Below are positions 24,658 to 33,477 of a stretch of DNA of 35,658 nt, one piece after another (position 1 is the first letter of the stretch; the number at the start of each line of letters is the position of its first letter). The DNA is from Chlorobiota bacterium (GTDB lineage Bacteria > Bacteroidota > Bacteroidia > Bacteroidales > F082), in assembly GCA_030596395.1 (NCBI GenBank), contig JAUVKF010000036.1, forward strand, positions 1 to 35,658, given 5' to 3'. Under the pieces are notes generated by a model that had not been told where the DNA came from, did no database searches, and was given only the letters and a program-made list of their open reading frames with translations. The position numbers and the translations under genes were made by a program.

Positions 24658-25257
24658 ATGAAAAAAATAAAATATATATCAATACTTGTTTTATTGTTAA
24701 GCTTCGGTTTTTCGGGTTATTCACAAGGTGGAGGAATCTGGAATTTTCAATGGGCAATGGGGTTACCTCTTGGCTCAACCAGTGATTTTATCGGTCAATT
24801 TTCGGTTCGCGGATTTGGTATTGACGGACGTGGATATGTAACTGACCGGATAACGGTTGGTGGACGTGCAGCATGGAATACTTTCTATGAGAACTCCGGA
24901 TGGGTTACTGAATCTTCAGATAACATTACGATTAATGGTTATAAAAGAAGGTATATCAATGCCGTTCCTTTAACGGTAAATTCACATTACTACTTCGGAA
25001 GCGGTCTGGTACTGCCTTATATTGGCGTTGGATTGGGAGCATACTATATTGAAACCAGGGATTTTATGGGTATTTATTACTTAAGGGAAAAAGCATGGCA
25101 TTTTGGTGTTGCACCTGAAGTAGGTGTTGTAATTCCATTTGGCAACAGCAATACCGGAATAAATTTTGCGGTAAAGTATAATTATGCAGCTAAAACAAAA
25201 GATACACGCGAGATTAGTTGGTTGGAAATTGATCTTGGAATAGCTTACGTTTTCTAG
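24658..25257 (+). CDS. Small outer-membrane beta-barrel protein
   Basis: 199 residues with a signal peptide (ISILVLLLSFGFSGYSQG). It has about eight amphipathic strands, for example FQWAMGLPLGSTSDFIGQFS, GIDGRGYVTDRITVGGRAAW, LPYIGVGLGAYYIETRDF and WHFGVAPEVGVVIPFG, and a last strand LEIDLGIAYVF ending in Phe as barrels do. It resembles OMP_b-brl/OmpW-size proteins of Bacteroidota. It follows the DUF4136 lipoprotein gene closely and precedes a strong terminator, so these two genes form a short operon. Its biological role is unknown. Confidence 0.85.
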   Translation: MKKIKYISILVLLLSFGFSGYSQGGGIWNFQWAMGLPLGSTSDFIGQFSVRGFGIDGRGYVTDRITVGGRAAWNTFYENSGWVTESSDNITINGYKRRYINAVPLTVNSHYYFGSGLVLPYIGVGLGAYYIETRDFMGIYYLREKAWHFGVAPEVGVVIPFGNSNTGINFAVKYNYAAKTKDTREISWLEIDLGIAYVF

Positions 25258-25278
25258 AGTTTGAAATATTACAATATT

Positions 25279-25320
25279 AAATCCGGCATAACGATGATAA
25301 AAGTTATGCCGGATTTTTTT
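25279..25320 (+). terminator. Strong intrinsic terminator after the DUF4136-barrel pair
   Basis: AAATCCGGCATAAC (25279-25292) pairs perfectly with GTTATGCCGGATTT (25303-25316) around a 10-nt loop and is followed by TTTT. Confidence 0.93.
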
Positions 25321-25354
25321 ATTTTTACACAAAATCACCAAAACCAACAATATC

Positions 25355-26308
25355 ATGATAAAATATATTTTGATCATACTTGGCGTTTTGTGCACCATTT
25401 CTTTTGCACAGGCCCAATCGCAATTTGAAAATGCAAGTTTTGAGGAATGGGAGCCTGAAGATGAAAATGCTCCAGCCTTTGAACCCGTTGAATGGAGTTC
25501 GCTAAAAACTTCTGACTGGGACTTTGCAGCCGGAGCTGCTCCAATAGTTATGAAACGAAGCGATGATGCACATACTGGGAATTATTCGATTTATTTGTTC
25601 AACGTTTATAATTCGTTAATCGATTATGTTGCGCCCGGAATGATTACCAATGGACGGGTACATGTAGATAGACAATTAGATCTTGAAAAAAGTACCAATT
25701 TTACTGACGTTAATAATAGCAAGTGGAATACACCGCTTGCCAAAAGACCCGACAGTATTGTGGGCTGGTATAAATGTAAACCTTCTGAAGGGGATTTCCC
25801 AACCGTGAAAGTATTATTGCATACTGACTCCTCCTCAATGCCAACTACTGATTCATCCACATGGATTGCCGTCGCATATATCGAGTTGTCGGGTACCAAT
25901 GTAGATACATGGACCAGGTTCTCTACACCATTCGATTATTATGCTGATGATATTCCCGAGTATATACTATCAACACTTACATCTGGAAACGGCCTTTCAG
26001 CGGTTAAAGACAGTGAAGCCTGGTTTGACGATGTGAAACTGATCTACAATGGAACTGACATTCCTGAAAATAGTGCTGATAAACTGAATGCCTATTTCGC
26101 AAATGGGGAATTGATCGTGAAAGTTGTTGATCAGGATTTGAAAAATGTACCAATAAAAATTGTTGATTTAACCGGGCGCATCATTTTCGCTGATAAATTA
26201 AATCAAACGCTGGAAAATAGGATTCGGTTGAATCTGCAGGATGGTGTTTATATCATATCACTTTCGACAAATAAAGGACTTCTTTCGCGAAAAATTATAG
26301 TGCAATAG
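25355..26308 (+). CDS. T9SS-sorted secreted protein with an N-terminal PCMD-like domain
   Basis: 317 residues. A signal peptide (MIKYILIILGVLCTISFAQA) is followed by a PCMD-like beta-sandwich start (FENASFEEWEP, PVEWSSLKTSDW, HTGNYSIYLFN), VGWYKCKPSEGDFPTVKVLL, and EAWFDDVKLIYN. The last ~75 residues form a type A C-terminal sorting domain: NAYFANGELIVKV, VPIKIVDLTGRIIFADKLN, GVYIISLSTNKGLLSRKIIV. The protein should therefore be exported by Sec, passed through the type IX system and attached to or released from the cell surface. PCMD-like domains are thought to be carbohydrate-related; no catalytic residues are identifiable. The TonB receptor gene begins 53 nt downstream in the same direction. 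Confidence 0.85.
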   Translation: MIKYILIILGVLCTISFAQAQSQFENASFEEWEPEDENAPAFEPVEWSSLKTSDWDFAAGAAPIVMKRSDDAHTGNYSIYLFNVYNSLIDYVAPGMITNGRVHVDRQLDLEKSTNFTDVNNSKWNTPLAKRPDSIVGWYKCKPSEGDFPTVKVLLHTDSSSMPTTDSSTWIAVAYIELSGTNVDTWTRFSTPFDYYADDIPEYILSTLTSGNGLSAVKDSEAWFDDVKLIYNGTDIPENSADKLNAYFANGELIVKVVDQDLKNVPIKIVDLTGRIIFADKLNQTLENRIRLNLQDGVYIISLSTNKGLLSRKIIVQ

Positions 26309-26361
26309 GAATGATTCGAACGATTATCCCGATTCTATAGATATATAGTAATAAATGGTCG

Positions 26362-28779
26362 ATGAAGCGTTTTCCCCGTATTCTTTTTTTACTTTCTGGC
26401 TTACTGTTGGTCGTGCAGTTGAACGCGCAGCATGGAATTTTTTCGGGCAGGGTTACTGATAAAGAACTCGGTGAATCGCTGGTTGGATCCAATATTTATG
26501 TGAAGAAAAAGATGTCAATTGGCGGAGTGACCGACATCAATGGTTATTTCAGTATATCTGCATCGCCAGGAGATTATGTTTTTACTGTTTCGTTTACGGG
26601 GATGAGAACACTTGACATTCCGGTGACTATTAAAGCGGATTCTACAATTTTCATGGAAATAAAAATGGACCCGTTTAGTACACAGTTTGAAGAAGTTGTC
26701 GTTCGTGCCGGTAAGTTCGATAAAAAGCTGGAAGATCAAACGGTATCAATTGAGGTGATGCAACCACGCATTATTGATGCAAAAAATACGCGATCGGTTG
26801 AAACAATACTGGATTTGATGCCCGGGGTTACAATTTTAGACCAGGAACCGCAAATAAGGGGCGGAAGTGGTTTTACGTTTGGAGTAGGCAGTAAAGTGGC
26901 TGTTTTTATCGATGATCTTCCGATAATTGCCGGTGATGCCGGAAAACCTGACTGGTCGCTGATACCCATTGAAAACATCAAACAGATTGAGGTTGTTAAA
27001 GGAGCATCATCTGTGTTGTCAGGCGCTGCGGCACTGAGCGGGGCAATTTATATTCGTACCAACTATCCGGGAATAAAACCCTTAACGAAAGTCAGGGCCT
27101 GGGGCGGATTTTTTACAGCACCACGCCTGCCAGGCACAAAATGGTGGGATGGTGTTAATTATATTGGTGGGGCCAGTTTTTTGCACACCAGGCAACTCGG
27201 TGATGGACATACCGACCTTGTTTTAGGTGCTGTTGTAATGACCGACCGAAGTTACATGGGTGCGCCGAAACCCGGACCATATGTGAATAACCCGGGACCT
27301 GATCTAAGCGATGACGATATGATCAACCGGAAAGCCCGGCTCAATTTTAATATCAGGCGGCGGTCAAAAACTGTAAAAGGCCTGAATTTTGGATTGAATG
27401 GCAACATCATGTATAAGAAAACCAGTAATGCCCTTGCCTGGCTCGATGATACAACTAACTTCTACAGAGCGTATCCGGGGGCTGTTTTATTGGCCAAAAC
27501 ATTGACCTTTTATATTGATCCTTATGTCAACCTTTATACAAATCGTGGCAACAAGCATTATTTTGCCTCGCGTGTATTTTATAATAATGCAGATGCCATA
27601 GCCAATCAGTCAAACCGGGTGATGATGATTTACAATGTCTATCAATTCAGTAAAACTTTTCAAAACGTTGGCAATCTTGATATGCTGACCGGAATATCGA
27701 GCAACTATACAGATTCCCATGCAAGTTTATATGAGGCCTCCGGCTCGGAGCATAACTGGATGTGGAACTTATCTGCTTATATTGAATTAGAGAAAAAATT
27801 TGGTAATGCCTTTAATGTGTCTGCCGGAGTGCGGTTGGAGCATTTCCGTTTGAATGATTCAATCAGGGAAACCGAACCGATTTTCAGGATTGGAACCTCG
27901 ATAAAACTCCGGCAGGAAACATACCTGAGGGCTTCGATTGGACAAGGATACCGTTTTCCAACAATTACTGAACGATACATCAAAACAACAGTCGGAAGTA
28001 TTGGCGTTTTTGATAACCCTGATTTAATTTCGGAGAAAAGCTGGAATGCAGAAATTGGCCTGAAACAAGGCATTAAGTTTAGTAAGTTTTATGGCTATGC
28101 TGATATTGCCGTCTTTTACCAGGAGTATTACAATACCATTGAATATCTTTTTGGTTTTTGGGATTCAACATACACCTTTGCCCTGGCAGGGTTTAAATTT
28201 GTGAATACAGGAAAGTCGAAGGTTACCGGTATCGATATTTCGGTAACAGGACAGGCGAAGTTTGCGCAGGGCTGGGAAATAAATTTATTACTGGGCTATA
28301 CTTATATAATGCCAATTACATTACAGCCTGACTATGTTTTTGCACAGGACTATAATCCAAACGATAGTTTAAGAAATATGAGTTATCAGAGTAGCAGTGT
28401 TGATCCGAGTAAAAATATTTTGAAATACAGGTTTATACATTCGGTTAAGATGGACCTTGAGTTTAATTATCGATCGTTTAGTTTTGGGGTGAGTATGAAG
28501 TATTTCAGTAAAATAGAAAACCTGGATTTGTCTATTTTTAAATTTGAGGATATTACCGCAGAAACTGGAGGAACATTGCAACCCATTTTGTACAGAAAAT
28601 ACTATAATAACCACAATAACGGGAATATTATTTTTGATATGCGCCTTAGTTATAACTTCCTTGAATACCATAAAATTGCCATTATTTCTGATAATGTTTT
28701 TAATCGCTGGTACTCTTTAAGGCCACTGAAAGCTGAACCCATGAGAAGTGTAACTTTACAATATAGTTTAAACCTATAA
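26362..28779 (+). CDS. TonB-dependent receptor with carboxypeptidase-like domain
   Basis: 805 residues. The signal peptide (FPRILFLLSGLLLVVQLNA) precedes a carboxypeptidase-D regulatory-like domain (FSGRVTDKELGESLVGSNIY, ITDINGYFSISASPGDY type segment). A full plug domain follows: SVETILDLMPGVTI, QIRGGSGFTFGVGSKVAVFI, ENIKQIEVVKGASSVLSGAA. The barrel ends RSVTLQYSLNL. Two SIGQGYRFPTITERYIKT and GLKQGIKFSKFYGYADIAVF stretches are typical receptor sequence. It should import a ligand with TonB energy; no adjacent binding lipoprotein or pathway gene reveals what. A barrel gene follows after 12 nt and probably shares the transcript; the T9SS protein precedes it. Confidence 0.9.
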   Translation: MKRFPRILFLLSGLLLVVQLNAQHGIFSGRVTDKELGESLVGSNIYVKKKMSIGGVTDINGYFSISASPGDYVFTVSFTGMRTLDIPVTIKADSTIFMEIKMDPFSTQFEEVVVRAGKFDKKLEDQTVSIEVMQPRIIDAKNTRSVETILDLMPGVTILDQEPQIRGGSGFTFGVGSKVAVFIDDLPIIAGDAGKPDWSLIPIENIKQIEVVKGASSVLSGAAALSGAIYIRTNYPGIKPLTKVRAWGGFFTAPRLPGTKWWDGVNYIGGASFLHTRQLGDGHTDLVLGAVVMTDRSYMGAPKPGPYVNNPGPDLSDDDMINRKARLNFNIRRRSKTVKGLNFGLNGNIMYKKTSNALAWLDDTTNFYRAYPGAVLLAKTLTFYIDPYVNLYTNRGNKHYFASRVFYNNADAIANQSNRVMMIYNVYQFSKTFQNVGNLDMLTGISSNYTDSHASLYEASGSEHNWMWNLSAYIELEKKFGNAFNVSAGVRLEHFRLNDSIRETEPIFRIGTSIKLRQETYLRASIGQGYRFPTITERYIKTTVGSIGVFDNPDLISEKSWNAEIGLKQGIKFSKFYGYADIAVFYQEYYNTIEYLFGFWDSTYTFALAGFKFVNTGKSKVTGIDISVTGQAKFAQGWEINLLLGYTYIMPITLQPDYVFAQDYNPNDSLRNMSYQSSSVDPSKNILKYRFIHSVKMDLEFNYRSFSFGVSMKYFSKIENLDLSIFKFEDITAETGGTLQPILYRKYYNNHNNGNIIFDMRLSYNFLEYHKIAIISDNVFNRWYSLRPLKAEPMRSVTLQYSLNL

Positions 28780-28791
28780 AAAAAGCGCTTT

Positions 28792-29550
28792 ATGAATAAA
28801 GTACTCATTCCTTTGTTAGTGCTCTTCTTTTTGTCAAATATTTCTTTTGCTCAAAAAGGTTACGATTTTCCCGATTCGGTGGACTATAAAAAAAACGTGA
28901 TCAAATGGAACATTACACCCTTCCTTCTCTGGAGTAAAAGAAACATAAACATAGGTTACGAAAGGGTTTTAAAACCATACCGCTCATTCTCAATTAATGC
29001 GGGATATTTTGAATTACCCCAATTCACAAAAAAAGTATTTGATAGCCTTCAGATTAAAAACACAAGTAAAAGATCAGGTTTTACAGTATCGGGCGATTAT
29101 CGGATGTATTTTAAAAAACGCAATACACGAATGGCGCCTGATGGGTTGTACTGGGGTGTATATGGTTCGTTTCATCATACACAATTCGAAAATGATATTG
29201 TTGTTCTTGATGAAGATGAAATAAGTGCCAATTTACAGTTTGGCGCAAAATTAAATATCATAAGTGCCGGGGTAGAATTGGGATATCAATTTATTATTAA
29301 AGAAAGATTATCCATCGACCTGATATTTATGGGGCCATCGCTTTCCATGTACACAAATCAATTATCGCTTGGTGCAACAGGAAATATTGATGTTGATGAT
29401 GGATATCTGCAAGCCATTTACGAGATGTTGAAAAATACCATTCCGGGATTTGATGAGCTGGTAATGGATGGGAAGGTAACAAACTCAGGAACTAATTTTA
29501 GTATGGGTTTCGGCCTCAGATATATGATCCAGGTTGGGTATAGGTTTTAA
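28792..29550 (+). CDS. Outer-membrane protein, probably DUF3575-like barrel
   Basis: 252 residues with a signal peptide (KVLIPLLVLFFLSNISFAQ). The mature chain starts KKNVIKWNITPFLLWSKRNI and NIGYERVLKPYRSFSINAGY, the arrangement seen in small barrels of the DUF3575 type. It continues with strands including YWGVYGSFHHTQFEND and GVELGYQFIIKERLSIDLIF, and ends FSMGFGLRYMIQVGYRF with a terminal Phe. It begins 12 nt after the TonB receptor stop. The family name is a tentative recollection; outer-membrane location is well supported by signal, strands and C-terminus. Role unknown. Confidence 0.75.
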   Translation: MNKVLIPLLVLFFLSNISFAQKGYDFPDSVDYKKNVIKWNITPFLLWSKRNINIGYERVLKPYRSFSINAGYFELPQFTKKVFDSLQIKNTSKRSGFTVSGDYRMYFKKRNTRMAPDGLYWGVYGSFHHTQFENDIVVLDEDEISANLQFGAKLNIISAGVELGYQFIIKERLSIDLIFMGPSLSMYTNQLSLGATGNIDVDDGYLQAIYEMLKNTIPGFDELVMDGKVTNSGTNFSMGFGLRYMIQVGYRF

Positions 29551-29626
29551 TTTGTATTGTACCAGCCATTTATAGTTAAGGATGTTTCTCTTTTTGCCCT
29601 ATCCTATTTAGAATCATTCTTATTAC

Positions 29627-29634
29627 TATCTTTG
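29627..29634 (+). promoter_or_regulatory. -7 box of the tyrosine-catabolism cluster
   Basis: TATCTTTG fits TAnnTTTG exactly and lies 30 nt before the hmgA ATG at 29665. The nearest upstream TTTG (29593-29596) is about 30 nt away, longer than the usual 19-21, so the -33 element is unclear. Confidence 0.5.
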
Positions 29635-29664
29635 CCAGCATTATTAATTATTATCCTGTTAAAA

Positions 29665-30822
29665 ATGCCGCATTACCAGCATCTTGGAGAAATCCCTTCA
29701 AAACGACATATAGTATTCAGAAAACCAAATGGCGATCTTTATGCCGAAGAAGTTGTTTCAACCGAAGGTTTTTCGAATATCTATTCCATCATCTACCATC
29801 AGTATGAACCTACCCGAGTACTTAAAATTGATGAAACGTATTCGGTAGCTCCCGAAGTATCCGTGGAGAATAATATGCAGAACAGGTCATTTCGCGGATT
29901 TGATGTTCAACCGGCAGATGATTACCTGGAAAGCCGTGAAGTGGTACTGTTTAATAGTGATGTTTATATCAGCCTGGCCGCACCACGAAAATCAATGACC
30001 AATTATTTTTACAAAAATTCACAGGCCGACGAAATGATTTTTGTGCATGAAGGCAACGGCGTGTTAAAAACTGTTTATGGTGAACTTCCATTTGCAAAAG
30101 GCGACCATGTAGTTATCCCGCGCGGAACTATTTACCAGTTGAGTTTTGAAGATGAAAACAACAGGCTGTTCATCACCGAATCATTTCATCCCTTGAACTT
30201 CCCGAAAAGGTATATGAACAATGTCGGACAATTGCTTGAACATTCACCATTTTATGAGCGCGATATCCGGACTCCAAAAAAACTGGTTACCCATGATGAA
30301 AAGGGAGATTTCCTGGTGAAGATCAAACGTTCGGATATGATCTATCCTTATCATTACGAAACACACCCTTTTGATGCCATTGGCTGGGATGGTTGTTTAT
30401 ATCCGTACGCCCTTTCAATTTATGATTTCGAACCTTTAACTGGTAGAATTCACCAACCACCACCGGTACATCAAACATTTGAAACACCGGGATTTGTGAC
30501 TTGTGCATTTGTGCCTAGGTTGTACGATTACCATCCTGAAGCGATACCGGCACCATATCATCACAGCAATGTTGACTCGGATGAGGTACTTTATTATGTT
30601 GATGGTGACTTTATGAGCAGAAACAATATACAGCGCGGACAAATTACCCTGCATCCGATTGGTATTCCACATGGACCGCATCCGGGAGCAATTGAAAGGA
30701 GTATCGAACAGAAAGATACACAGGAGTACGCTGTAATGGTGGATACTTTTGAACCTTTAAAGCTTACAAAAGATGCTGTTGGTATTGAAGATAAAGAATA
30801 CTATAAAAGTTGGCTGCATTAA
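29665..30822 (+). CDS. hmgA: Homogentisate 1,2-dioxygenase
   Basis: 385 residues from ATG 29665; the frame is open 36 codons earlier, but that part spans the promoter and encodes an unrelated hydrophobic stretch, so it is excluded. The protein starts PHYQHLGEIPSKRHIVFRKP as Bacteroidota homologues do. The C-terminal cupin has the iron-binding region PAPYHHSNVDSDEVLYYVDG and GIPHGPHPGAIE. It opens the ring of homogentisate to maleylacetoacetate using O2 and Fe(II) in the cytoplasm, the third step of tyrosine breakdown in this cluster. Bacteroidota enzymes are shorter (about 385) than the ~430-residue mammalian and pseudomonad ones. It is followed, after a 116-nt gap with hairpins, by the hydroxyphenylpyruvate dioxygenase gene. 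Confidence 0.93.
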   Translation: MPHYQHLGEIPSKRHIVFRKPNGDLYAEEVVSTEGFSNIYSIIYHQYEPTRVLKIDETYSVAPEVSVENNMQNRSFRGFDVQPADDYLESREVVLFNSDVYISLAAPRKSMTNYFYKNSQADEMIFVHEGNGVLKTVYGELPFAKGDHVVIPRGTIYQLSFEDENNRLFITESFHPLNFPKRYMNNVGQLLEHSPFYERDIRTPKKLVTHDEKGDFLVKIKRSDMIYPYHYETHPFDAIGWDGCLYPYALSIYDFEPLTGRIHQPPPVHQTFETPGFVTCAFVPRLYDYHPEAIPAPYHHSNVDSDEVLYYVDGDFMSRNNIQRGQITLHPIGIPHGPHPGAIERSIEQKDTQEYAVMVDTFEPLKLTKDAVGIEDKEYYKSWLH

Positions 30823-30839
30823 GCCAAATAACACAACTG

Positions 30840-30859
30840 TTTCAAGCGTCCGATTGAAA
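30840..30859. repeat. REP-like hairpin after hmgA
   Basis: TTTCAA and TTGAAA close an 8-nt centre GCGTCCGA. The sequence CTGTTTCAAGCGTCCGATTG starting at 30837 closely matches the minus strand of 3625-3652. Confidence 0.6.
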
Positions 30860-30883
30860 TAAACAATAAAGAAATAAAAACCG

Positions 30884-30905
30884 CTTTAAGCGTCTGCGCT
30901 TAAAG
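30884..30905. repeat. REP-like hairpin before hpd
   Basis: CTTTAAGCG and CGCTTAAAG form a perfect 9-bp stem around TCTG. The core AAGCGTCTGCGCTT matches the AAGCGTCCG-CTT pattern of the neighbouring hairpin. It lies about 33 nt upstream of the hpd ATG and is not followed by a T-run. Confidence 0.7.
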
Positions 30906-30938
30906 TTTAAATTGAATTTTAAAAAAATGTAAATACTT

Positions 30939-32030
30939 ATGGCAAAATCACTTCCAATAAACGGAACAGACTATGTAGAATTTTACGTGGGCAATGCCAA
31001 GCAGGCTGCACATTTTTATCAATCAGCGTTTGGCTTTCAACCTGTTGCTTACGCAGGACTTGAAACCGGTTTGAAAGACAGGGTTTCATATGTCCTTCGC
31101 CAGGATAAGATTACCTTTGTATTAACCGGTGCTTTAACACCTGATTCGCCGGTTGCTGAGCATCATAAATTGCATGGTGATGGTGTAAAGGTAATTGCAT
31201 TTTGGGTTGACGATGCCCGTAAGTCTTTCGAGGAAACTACAGCAAAAGGCGCAAAAGCATATAAAGAACCCTATACCGAGTCGGATGAAAATGGCGACGT
31301 TGTTTTATCAGGTATTCACACATATGGTGATACTGTTCACATATTTGTAGAACGCAAGAATTACAAAGGTGATTTTCTTCCTGGTTTTGTAAAGTGGGAA
31401 CCCGAATATCAACCTGTTGACACAGGATTGATATATGTTGACCATATCGTGGGCAATGTTGGATGGGAGAAAATGGATACGGTGGCCAACTTTTACCGCG
31501 ATGTGATGGGATTTAATCAGTTGATCTCATTTGACGATAAAGATATTTCTACAGAATACACAGCATTGAAGAGTAAAGTAATGGCGAATGATAATATGCG
31601 AATTAAGTTTCCCATTAATGAACCTGCTAAAGGTAAAATGAAATCACAAATAGAGGAGTACCTTGATTTTTACATGGGACCGGGCCCTCAGCATGTGGCG
31701 GTAGCTACTGATGATATTGTAAAAACAATATCTGCTTTACGCGATAGGGGCGTTGACTTTCTTTTCGTTCCGGATACATATTACGATAGCGTTACTGAAC
31801 GTGTAGGTGAAATTGAAGAAGATATTGAGGTGCTTAAAAAACACAAAATATTGATTGACAAGGATGATAAAGGTTATTTGTTGCAACTATTTACCAAACC
31901 GGTTGAAGACCGCCCAACATTTTTCTTTGAAATTATCCAGCGTAAAGGAGCCGAGTCGTTTGGTAAAGGTAATTTCCAGGCCTTGTTTGAATCGATTGAG
32001 CATGAACAGCGCCTGAGGGGAACTCTTTAA
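30939..32030 (+). CDS. hpd: 4-hydroxyphenylpyruvate dioxygenase
   Basis: 363 residues, normal for the family, made of two VOC (glyoxalase-fold) domains. The N-terminal one begins NGTDYVEFYVGNAKQAAHFY. The C-terminal catalytic one carries the three iron ligands in DHIVGNV (His), GPQHVAVATDDI (His) and FFFEIIQRKGAESFGKGNFQ (Glu), followed by ALFESIEHEQ. The enzyme turns 4-hydroxyphenylpyruvate, O2 into homogentisate and CO2 in the cytoplasm, the step just before homogentisate dioxygenase. It lies between hmgA and the fumarylacetoacetase gene on the same strand, which confirms the pathway. Confidence 0.95.
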   Translation: MAKSLPINGTDYVEFYVGNAKQAAHFYQSAFGFQPVAYAGLETGLKDRVSYVLRQDKITFVLTGALTPDSPVAEHHKLHGDGVKVIAFWVDDARKSFEETTAKGAKAYKEPYTESDENGDVVLSGIHTYGDTVHIFVERKNYKGDFLPGFVKWEPEYQPVDTGLIYVDHIVGNVGWEKMDTVANFYRDVMGFNQLISFDDKDISTEYTALKSKVMANDNMRIKFPINEPAKGKMKSQIEEYLDFYMGPGPQHVAVATDDIVKTISALRDRGVDFLFVPDTYYDSVTERVGEIEEDIEVLKKHKILIDKDDKGYLLQLFTKPVEDRPTFFFEIIQRKGAESFGKGNFQALFESIEHEQRLRGTL

Positions 32031-32069
32031 AAGATTTTGGAAAAATTAGCAAATAGCACAACAATACTT

Positions 32070-32112
32070 CTCCCCTTTTTAAGGGGAGATGCCCGTAGGG
32101 CAGAGGGGTTCA
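32070..32112. repeat. CCCC/GGGG hairpin repeat between hpd and fahA
   Basis: CTCCCCTT and AAGGGGAG form an 8-bp stem around TTT (32070-32088), followed by a short GCCCGTAGGGC hairpin (32091-32101) and AGGGGTT. This compound pattern is a common Bacteroidota dispersed repeat (recalled). It is 39 nt after the hpd stop and could weaken read-through. Confidence 0.6.
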
Positions 32113-32144
32113 ACCCTGTTGCATAAAACTTAAAGCTGTAAATA

Positions 32145-33419
32145 ATGATAAAATCAAACAACCCAATACTGGTTTCATGGATACCAGTTCCTGAAAACAG
32201 TGATTTTCCAATCCAGAACATACCGTTTGGGATTTTCAGCAGTAAAAATTCTGAGCCACATCCGGCAACCCGAATTGGCAATACTGTTGTTGACCTTTCA
32301 CAATTGGCGGATTTCGGTTTCTTTGATCGAATGGGATTAAAAGATTTGAGTTGTTTTTATGCATCTGTTCTAAATCCACTTATTGCCAATGGCCCCCAAT
32401 TTTGGTCTATACTCCGTGAAAAGTTGTCGCAATTGTTCAATATTGAGAACGATGAGTTACAGGGACTTGAGGAAGTTAAAAAGCTGGCTTTATTCCCGGT
32501 TAATAGTGTGGAAATGCACATGCCTGTTGAGGTAGGAGATTATACCGATTTTTATTCTTCCATCGAACATGCAACCAATGTTGGTAAAATGTTCCGCGAT
32601 CCGGATAATGCGCTTTTACCAAACTGGAAACACATCCCGGTAGGTTACCATGGCAGAAGTTCATCCATTGTTGTATCGGGAGCAGAAATCCATCGCCCAA
32701 AAGGCCAGACAAAGGCTGATGACGCTGATGCACCAGGCTTTGGCCCAACCAAACTTTTTGACTTTGAGTTAGAGATGGCTTTCATCACCGGCAAGAAAAC
32801 CGAAATGGGTGAATCCATACCTGTTGACAAAGCCGAAGAAGCGATATTCGGGATGGTTATTTTTAACGATCTTTCTGCACGTGATATCCAGAAGTGGGAA
32901 TATGTTCCTTTAGGACCCTTCCTGTCGAAAAACTTTGGATCGGTCATTTCTCCCTGGATCGTAACATTAGAAGCTCTGCAACCTTTTAGAGTTGAAGGAC
33001 CCGAACAGGAACCGGCTGTTTTACCCTACCTTGAATATTCGGGAGAGAAAAATATTGATATCAAACTTGAGGTTCTGATAAAACCGGAAGCAGGAAAGGA
33101 AAGCACAGTCTGTAAATCCAATTTTAAATATATGTACTGGAATATGGCACAACAGCTTGCACACCAAACTGTGAATGGATGCAACATTAATGTGGGTGAT
33201 ATGTACGGTTCAGGCACCATATCAGGACACACCCCCGATTCATATGGTTCAATGCTTGAATTATCATGGAAAGGAACAAAACCGCTGAAACTGGATGATG
33301 GTTCGGAGCGAAAATTTGTCCTGGATAATGATACCATCATTATGAGAGCTTATGCTGAAAAAAACGGAGTACGTGTTGGATTTGGAGAATCGGCAGTTAA
33401 AATTCTTCCAGCAATATAA
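32145..33419 (+). CDS. fahA: Fumarylacetoacetase
   Basis: 424 residues, the usual length. The N-terminal SH3-like domain (IPFGIFSSKNSEPHPATRIG) is followed by the FAH catalytic domain with EVGDYTDFYSSIEHATNVGK (metal Asp and catalytic His), PVGYHGRSSSIVVSG, LFDFELEMAFITGKKTEMGE, MVIFNDLSARDIQKWEYVPL and GDMYGSGTISG. It cleaves fumarylacetoacetate to fumarate and acetoacetate, the last step of tyrosine degradation. Known residues of the mammalian enzyme (DFYSS-HATNVG) are conserved, so activity is expected. Its partner maleylacetoacetate isomerase is not in the window. Confidence 0.95.
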   Translation: MIKSNNPILVSWIPVPENSDFPIQNIPFGIFSSKNSEPHPATRIGNTVVDLSQLADFGFFDRMGLKDLSCFYASVLNPLIANGPQFWSILREKLSQLFNIENDELQGLEEVKKLALFPVNSVEMHMPVEVGDYTDFYSSIEHATNVGKMFRDPDNALLPNWKHIPVGYHGRSSSIVVSGAEIHRPKGQTKADDADAPGFGPTKLFDFELEMAFITGKKTEMGESIPVDKAEEAIFGMVIFNDLSARDIQKWEYVPLGPFLSKNFGSVISPWIVTLEALQPFRVEGPEQEPAVLPYLEYSGEKNIDIKLEVLIKPEAGKESTVCKSNFKYMYWNMAQQLAHQTVNGCNINVGDMYGSGTISGHTPDSYGSMLELSWKGTKPLKLDDGSERKFVLDNDTIIMRAYAEKNGVRVGFGESAVKILPAI

Positions 33420-33436
33420 ATGCAACATTAACAATT

Positions 33437-33452
33437 CCCCTTTCAGCAGGGG
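33437..33452. repeat. CCCC/GGGG repeat between fahA and the flavin-reductase gene
   Basis: CCCC and GGGG flank TTTCAGCA. It looks like a degraded copy of the repeat at 32070-32112. The gap between the genes is 58 nt. Confidence 0.45.
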
Positions 33453-33477
33453 TGGGTCATAAAAACTGAAAATAACA

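Noticed and set aside
29557-29664. N-terminal extension of hmgA with a hydrophobic segment
   Set aside because: It covers the -7 box, is not found at the start of known homogentisate dioxygenases, and begins with a weak start; chance open frame.
32027-32281. 84-codon minus-strand frame over the hpd-fahA gap
   Set aside because: It crosses the dispersed CCCC/GGGG repeat and the start of fahA; no coding character.
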